64,000 nt of DNA from Posidonia oceanica (lineage: Eukaryota > Streptophyta > Magnoliopsida > Alismatales > Posidoniaceae): contig JAZBRS010000059.1 of the NCBI GenBank assembly GCA_037176725.1, positions 11,705,001 to 11,769,000 on the forward strand, written 5' to 3'. Position 1 is the first letter of the stretch, and every line of letters begins with the position of its first letter. A program made the translations under genes and the position numbers. Under the pieces are notes generated by a model, which ran no database searches, had not been told where the DNA came from, and was given only the letters and a program-made list of their open reading frames with translations. Of the stretch, positions 58,869-64,000 are shown one piece after another.

Positions 58869-58955
58869 CTACTGATAGTACTTCTTGAGGTAGCACATGT
58901 TGACCGGCTCAGGCTGCTCGACCCAGTCCATGTCCTCAAGAGTTACTGCGCCGCC
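58869..58955 (-). pseudogene. int: Integrase C-terminal remnant of element D
   Basis: 28 codons and a TAG remain, reading GGAVTLEDMDWVEQ then PEPVNMCYLKKYYQ, homologous to the end of A's integrase. The upstream neighbour is the protease-RT linker in another frame, so the junction at about 58950-58955 marks a deletion equivalent to about A 13365-16835. Confidence 0.9.
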
Positions 58956-60110
58956 TCTGTTCTGATAACTTCTCCCGCCTGCTCTGCTGCTGATGATACT
59001 GCTGCATGTTCTGCTGACACTAGTGAAGGCCTTGCTGGCTCTGTGACTGATACTGCTGATGACTTTGCCACTGAAACTTCTGACAACTCCGTCACTGATT
59101 CTGCTTTCTGTTCTGTTGCCGTTGTTGTGTGATCCACTGGTGCCTCTTCTTCTGAATCTGCTAATGTACTTGTGGAAGGCATATCGGACTGGCGGTTGAC
59201 TTGGATACTGCCGCCCCTTGCTGTCCTCCCCGAATGAGGCATGTGCTGCGCAAGCCCACTAGACCCACCTTCGGGTTGAATGGTAATGAGCTCATCGAGT
59301 CTAGAGGAGTCCGGCACTCTTGAGTTTCCTTCCAGGGCCATGATGGAGGTGTGGTTCTCTCGCAGAGGAGGATCCGTAACTACGGCTTTTCCTTTCCTTT
59401 CTGCGGCTTGGTGCTGTGCCAGGTCTTCCACTATGGATTCGAGCTGTTCTTGGTAAAGCAGCTCCAAATCAGACATCCATGAATCGTCCTGGGCTTCTAT
59501 TGCCCCTCCTTCTTCCTCATCTGGAGGTGAATCGACATAGTAGGCGCTGAGGGCCTGAGGCACTGGCTCGGCTGCGAGATGGATCACTGCCTCTGGTACT
59601 TGTATCTTCTGACTCACGGGCGCGCCTGATTGCGACTGTCCCGGCAAGGGAGACCTAGATGGTCTAGTCAGAGGGATTGCAGATGGATATGCTGCCAGAG
59701 TGACTGCTGCTGTCAGAGGATGGGCGGAGGTGCTCTCTTGAAGGCCCGAGGGCCGAGAGACCGCGATGCTCAGCTGGTTCTCCGTGACTAGTGATGACGA
59801 CGAGAGCGCGGCCTCTGATGCCATAGGATCTGGCCATGAAAGTTGTCGGTCTGCGGCAAGGGGGTGCATGACCGGTTGAGCTGGCTGTATTACCTGTGAC
59901 GTGGCTTCTGAAAAGGGCTGAGCTGTGCTGCTGACTGAACTCAGCGATTGACCTTTCTGCGAAGGTGGTAGTTGCACTGATGCGACAAGGGTTGCATGCG
60001 AACTGACTGACTGTGCTTGAATTGGTGCTGGTATTGCTGACATGACTGCAGGAGAATCAAAGACTGCCAAATCTGCCAAGGGTTCTGTCAAGACTGCTGC
60101 TTCATGATCC
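58943..60110 (-). pseudogene. Protease-RT linker of element D
   Basis: Ser/Ala/Thr/Glu-rich segment of about 385 residues, homologous to 16502-18328 of A. It keeps YYVDSPPDEEEGGAIEAQ and DSWMSDLELLYQEQ. It ends in RTEAAQ and a TAA created by the fusion to the integrase remnant. A frameshift at about 60110-60140 separates it from the protease frame. Confidence 0.85.
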
Positions 60111-62310
60111 TCGGTCGGAAGGACCGAACAAACTGATCGAGGTGCTGTTGAGTTGGGCTGGCTTTCACTGCCCCTGTTGTGCCCGACTGTTCCTCGTCCG
60201 AGTAGTAGTCCTCAACGCAGACCCAGTCCTCCTCCGTTGGTGGAGGGCTTTGACACGGCTCTGACTGCACTACGGCTTGAACTGCGCTTGAGTCCAGGAT
60301 ACCTGCGCTTGTAAAGTTAGCTAAGCTCCGAGGTATGACCATTCTCTGATTCTTCGCTTGTGGGCGCTTGCCTTTATCGGTGTGAGGGTCGTAACCTAGA
60401 CCCTCGTTGTCTCTTCGCTCTTCCGCCATGATCGGTTCAGCGATTCCTTGGCCATGTCGCCCGAGCGGTGTCCCTTTGACGTAGCCCCATCTGTGACAAA
60501 CGTTCTCGACCATCTGAAAGGGGTTGTTGTGAACGGCCAAGGAGTTGACACGCTCAAGATCTGGTAAAAAGTTAACCGGCTCGCACCGATTAACGCGATA
60601 CAAAGCGTTCGAGAGATCAGGATCAAAGGGGACAGTCCACGAAGAGATAGAGGAAACCGCCTCAATCCGCTCCTTCTCAAAATTCTCCGCCATGACAACG
60701 ATTACATCGTCGCCTCGGCGGAACTTGATCATGCGATGGAGGGTCGAGGGGATAACCTGATGCTTGTGGAGCCAAGGGCGCCCAAGCAGAAAGTTGAAGT
60801 TAGGTTCCAAGTCGACGACGTAGAATTCCACATCGAATGTGACCCGACCGATGATCAGAGGAATAATCAGAATCCCTAGAGCGTCATGGTGAGTGTTATC
60901 AAAAGCTGTCATTCCCTTTACAGCTGGGGTAATGTCCTCGGCCTTGAATCCGAGCTTGGTTGCTGTTCGCAAGGGACAGACGTTAAGGCCTGACCCATTA
61001 TCGACCAGTGCAAGGGGAATGCGAAAGTTCATGAATTGTACCGTGACGAACAAGGGTTGGTTGTGATTAATCCTCGCCGGAGGCAGCTCATCACTTGTGA
61101 AAGTGATGACCTGGGGCTCCGCGATCATCCCGACCATGCTTTCCAAGGCGGCGGGTTCTATGGCTTGGGATACACGGGAGGCTTGGAACACGTGGAGGAA
61201 GGCCTCGCGGTGCTCGGCCGAAGTGTGTATTAGGTCCCAGATGGATATGTCGGCCTTAACCTTTTTGAGCTGGGAAGTGATGTCGGCTTTAGGCTGGCAT
61301 TTCTTGGTAGCAGGTGGTGCAGTTGTAGGGACAGGTTCAGCTATGGTGGACTCAAGAGGCTGGCCTGAAGATGGTGGGATTGTAGGCTGGACTGTAGGCG
61401 AAGGTATTGCAGGTTGTGGAGGACTAGGTCTGGTTACTGGTGCTGGAGGTCTGTAGACCCTCCCCGATCGCGTCACTTCCGCACACATTTCTGTGGTGTA
61501 GCTGTAGGGTACGCGATGGGTATCCCGAGTTAGGTTAATAACCACGGGAGCGCGTGCGGCGAGCACGAGAGGGGCTACAGGCTGAGGAGGGCATGGGTAG
61601 GTGGGTAGTTGGGAAGGCAAGCTAGGTGGGGACTGAGGTCTTGCTAGTAGGTGCACGGGAAGCTCTGGCTGAGGTCTGGCTAGGAGATGTATTGGGGCTT
61701 GGACCCGGGAAAGCATGGCGGCTGATGCAGGAGAACGCTCCGGCCTGGCGCGCGGTCGGATCATATGGACGCCCAACTCGGAACCGGCGATAGCTGCAAG
61801 ATAGAGAGAGACTGGGAAGGGAGTAGAAACATCATGGATAAGCTCGGAAGGATCTACCACGGATGTGAGAGACCCAGAAGGAAACAAGGAGTGAATTCCT
61901 GAGGTCCCTGCGCCTCCTGAATAGGAGTGCTCCGGCAGGGGTCGGCGGACAACATTAGCTGGGGTAGATGCTGATGCAGGTGCATGAGATGGTGCAGAAG
62001 TGGATGCCTCGTGCGTGTCGATCACAATCATTCCCGATTCGATCAAGTCCTGGATAGCATTCCGGAGAGTGAAACAACTATCAGTCGAATGCCCGACGCT
62101 TCGATGAAAGTCGTAGAAAAGGTTCGCCTTAAACCAATGCGGTAGTGGGTTTGGTGGCGGGCGAACCTCCGGAAATCTCAAGAGCGACGCAACCTTCGGG
62201 AGGACGGCAGTGAGCGGTTCCACCAGTGGGGCGAACTTCCGCTTCTCCATGGGTGGCCGTCTCGGCCTCTGGAATTGTCCTTGCTGAACCGGTGCGGCAG
62301 GATAGACCGG
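60088..62310 (-). pseudogene. pro: gag C-terminus and protease of element D
   Basis: One frame, open for more than 720 codons after TGA 62311-62313. It begins near MEKRKFAPLVEPL. The zinc-knuckle-like motif reads YDFHRSVGHSTDSC, where the first Cys of A's C-x2-H-x4-H-x4-C has become Tyr. Then come the Pro-rich spacer, KKVKADISIWDLIHT and protease with LVDNGSGLNVCPL (near 60985-61005) and LLGRPWLHKHQ. At about 60200 it keeps DWVCVEDYYSDEEQSG. The frame is lost soon after. The protease domain appears intact. Confidence 0.9.
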
Positions 62311-64000
62311 TCAAGCGGTGGTAGTGATCTGTGGTGTAGGGTGTGCCCTAGGTGCAGGTGCATAATAGATCTGAGGAGGGGCAGGCCGGGACGCCAGACG
62401 GACGGGCGCAGCAGGGGAGTCGACGTACGCAACAACGGGCTTCGGCGGATCCTTCCTCTTGGGGCGATTGTTGTTGAGACTGCTGCTATTGTTGATGGCG
62501 CTGCTGCTACTACCGTCGTTGCTGGCGGGGGCCTGCCTGGCAAGCACAGAGAGTGCGGGGAAGTTGCCACTCCGCAACGAACTCTCTACGCGAGTGCCAG
62601 CTCGGATCAAAGCAGTGAAGGTTGTGACGGGTTGGATGCTAAGCAAAGCTCCGGTAGACGGCTGTGCCCCTTTTATGATGATCTCGATAGACTTCTCGTC
62701 GGAGGGCCTATCTCGAACTTGCGAGGCAAGGGCGAGCCAGCGGCCGACGTACTCCCCGAACGGCTCGCCCAGATTCTGCTTGGTTGCGATCAAGTCCGCG
62801 CGCTTTGGGACCAGATCGAGGTTGAAGGAGTACTGTTCCAAGAACGCCTGGCTTAGGTCGTTCCAAGTCTTGATCGTAGCCATGTCAAGCGAGGTAAACC
62901 ACTTGAGGGCCGGACCAGACAAACTCTTTTGGAACAGGCAGATCAGCAACCTCTCGTCCGCCTGGAGTTGGGCGAGATCACCGCAGTACGCCTTCAGATG
63001 GGCTATGGGCAGCCCCTACCATCATACTTCTCAAAGTCCGGTATTTTGAACTTTGGGGGGAGTACAGCCTCTGGGAAACAGCAGAGGTCTCGGAACTGGT
63101 AGGTCTGGTGGTCCATGCCCTGCACTAGACGCAGTGCTTTCTCCAGAACGTCCATCCTGTTGTTGATGGGGTCTGGAATAGCTGCTACAGGTGATGGGGC
63201 AGTGGGGGCAGGGACCACGTATGCCGATTGGGTCGCACCGAGGTGCTCCTCCGGATCCACCATCACATCGCCTGGTGACGCAAGGTGATGGCCGGCATAC
63301 CCGTGTTGTGGTGGAGTGCAGGGAGGGATGCATGTGGAATTCTAAACCTGATGCAAAGGGGGAGGATAGACGGTATGCTGTGCGGTGGGTGCAGGATGTT
63401 GGAGCATCAGCGGCCGTACCGGGGCGGTGCTGGGGGACGGGCCTGCGAGATACTGTGCTCCCACCAGTCCGATCAACTGGCCACCAGGTGGCGGAAGTGC
63501 ATGCTGTGTGTGATGTGGTGTTGATGCAAGAGGCGGAATACGTGCCCCTATCGTCGGAACCGTGAGCAGTTGGGACGATGGTCTAGGCGGGAGTGCAGAG
63601 TGCAATGCAAGATGTGCGAGAGCAAGCCGCACAGGAACCTCAGGAACAACAGGAGGGGAAGGAGGGCGGACTGATAGAGCTATACCCTGCAGCCGCTGGA
63701 TAGTGTCCATCAGTTGCTGGTACTGCTCTTCAGGTGTCCCGTCAGTGGGAACACTGAATTGCAGTGCCGACGAGGAACCAGAACCAAGAGATCCGGACTG
63801 TCCGAGAGACGGGAATCCTAGGGCGAGAGTCACCGCAGCAGAAGGGTCAAAAGTGACAAAACCCTGAGAAGGTGGGGTCAGTGGTGCCTCCAGAACACGT
63901 GAAGTGGTCATCAAGATGGACTCGGCGACCGGATCAGGAGGAGCAGGCGTCTGCCACTGTCCCACAGCAAACTGGGGTGCCCCAGACGACAGAGGGGAAA
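62311..64000 (-). pseudogene. gag: gag N-terminal and core part of element D (cut by window edge)
   Basis: The part from 64000 down has the Pro/Ser/Gln-rich N-terminal region and the core (IPDFEKYDGRGCP; LSGPALKWFTSLD; FLEQYSFNLD). A one-base loss near 63005-63010 (D GGGCAGCCCC versus A GGGGCAGCCCC) shifts the frame in the core. Stops are TAG 63342-63344 (CAG in A) and TGA 62311-62313 (CGA in A). It confirms D as a close relative of A. Confidence 0.9.

Larger units (their letters stand above)
48431..64000 (-). mobile_element. Element D: pol-deleted Tat/Ogre-like element with a sense PMD ORF
   Basis: It is on the minus strand and continues past the right edge. In sense order the visible parts are gag (partial), protease, linker, the last 28 codons of integrase, a non-coding stretch, a PMD-like ORF, a tandem-repeat array, the polypurine tract and a 5379-bp 3' LTR. 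RT, both RNase H domains and nearly all of integrase are missing through one deletion at about 58950-58955, so it could only move with proteins supplied by a relative such as A. It was inserted into the 3' LTR of E. Confidence 0.92.

Overview
The window is 64 kb of intergenic plant DNA made almost entirely of nested Ty3/gypsy LTR retrotransposons. I see no ordinary host gene, rRNA, tRNA or CRISPR array. The polyproteins (integrase-type zinc finger, YVDDM reverse transcriptase, a second 'archaeal-type' RNase H, no chromodomain), the arginine-tRNA-like primer site and the very long LTRs point to the Tat/Ogre/Retand group of a seed plant, probably an angiosperm with a large repeat-rich genome. 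The species cannot be named from the sequence.

Five insertions, named here A to E, can be separated. E (+ strand) is the oldest and belongs to its own family. Its truncated 5' LTR is at 34514-~35480, a decayed pol at 35464-37770, two antisense plant-mobile-domain (PMD) genes at 39168-42043 and 44813-46182, its polypurine tract at 47241-47253, and its 3' LTR at 47254-48430. B (- strand) lies in E's 5' LTR: B's LTR ends at 34513, resumes at 5142-5615, and is followed by its primer site, leader and gag out to 2746. C (+ strand) lies in B's gag and contributes the last 2745 bp of its LTR at the left edge. A (- strand, 5616-29187, 23.6 kb) is complete and lies inside B's LTR, with a perfect CCATG target duplication and two 5.77-kb LTRs. 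D (- strand, 48431 to beyond the window) lies in E's 3' LTR. A, B, C and D are one family.

A carries gag-protease-pol in a single reading frame (22090-13295) broken only by point stop codons, so it is complete in structure but inactive as written. D has lost reverse transcriptase, RNase H and almost all of integrase by one internal deletion. It keeps gag, protease, an uninterrupted 400-codon PMD-like ORF in sense orientation, and a 1-kb array of short tandem repeats that A has reduced to a single remnant.

The most notable features are as follows. E carries two PMD genes antisense to its pol, one with seven and one with one well-preserved phase-0 GT-AG introns. D has a PMD ORF that is sense and uninterrupted. 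A and D share an inverted repeat across the polypurine tract/3' LTR junction with a matching base-pair change. A primer-site-like motif recurs inside the U5 end of every LTR of the family. In-frame stops are strongly biased to TAG (20 of 26 counted), as expected from decay of methylated CAG.
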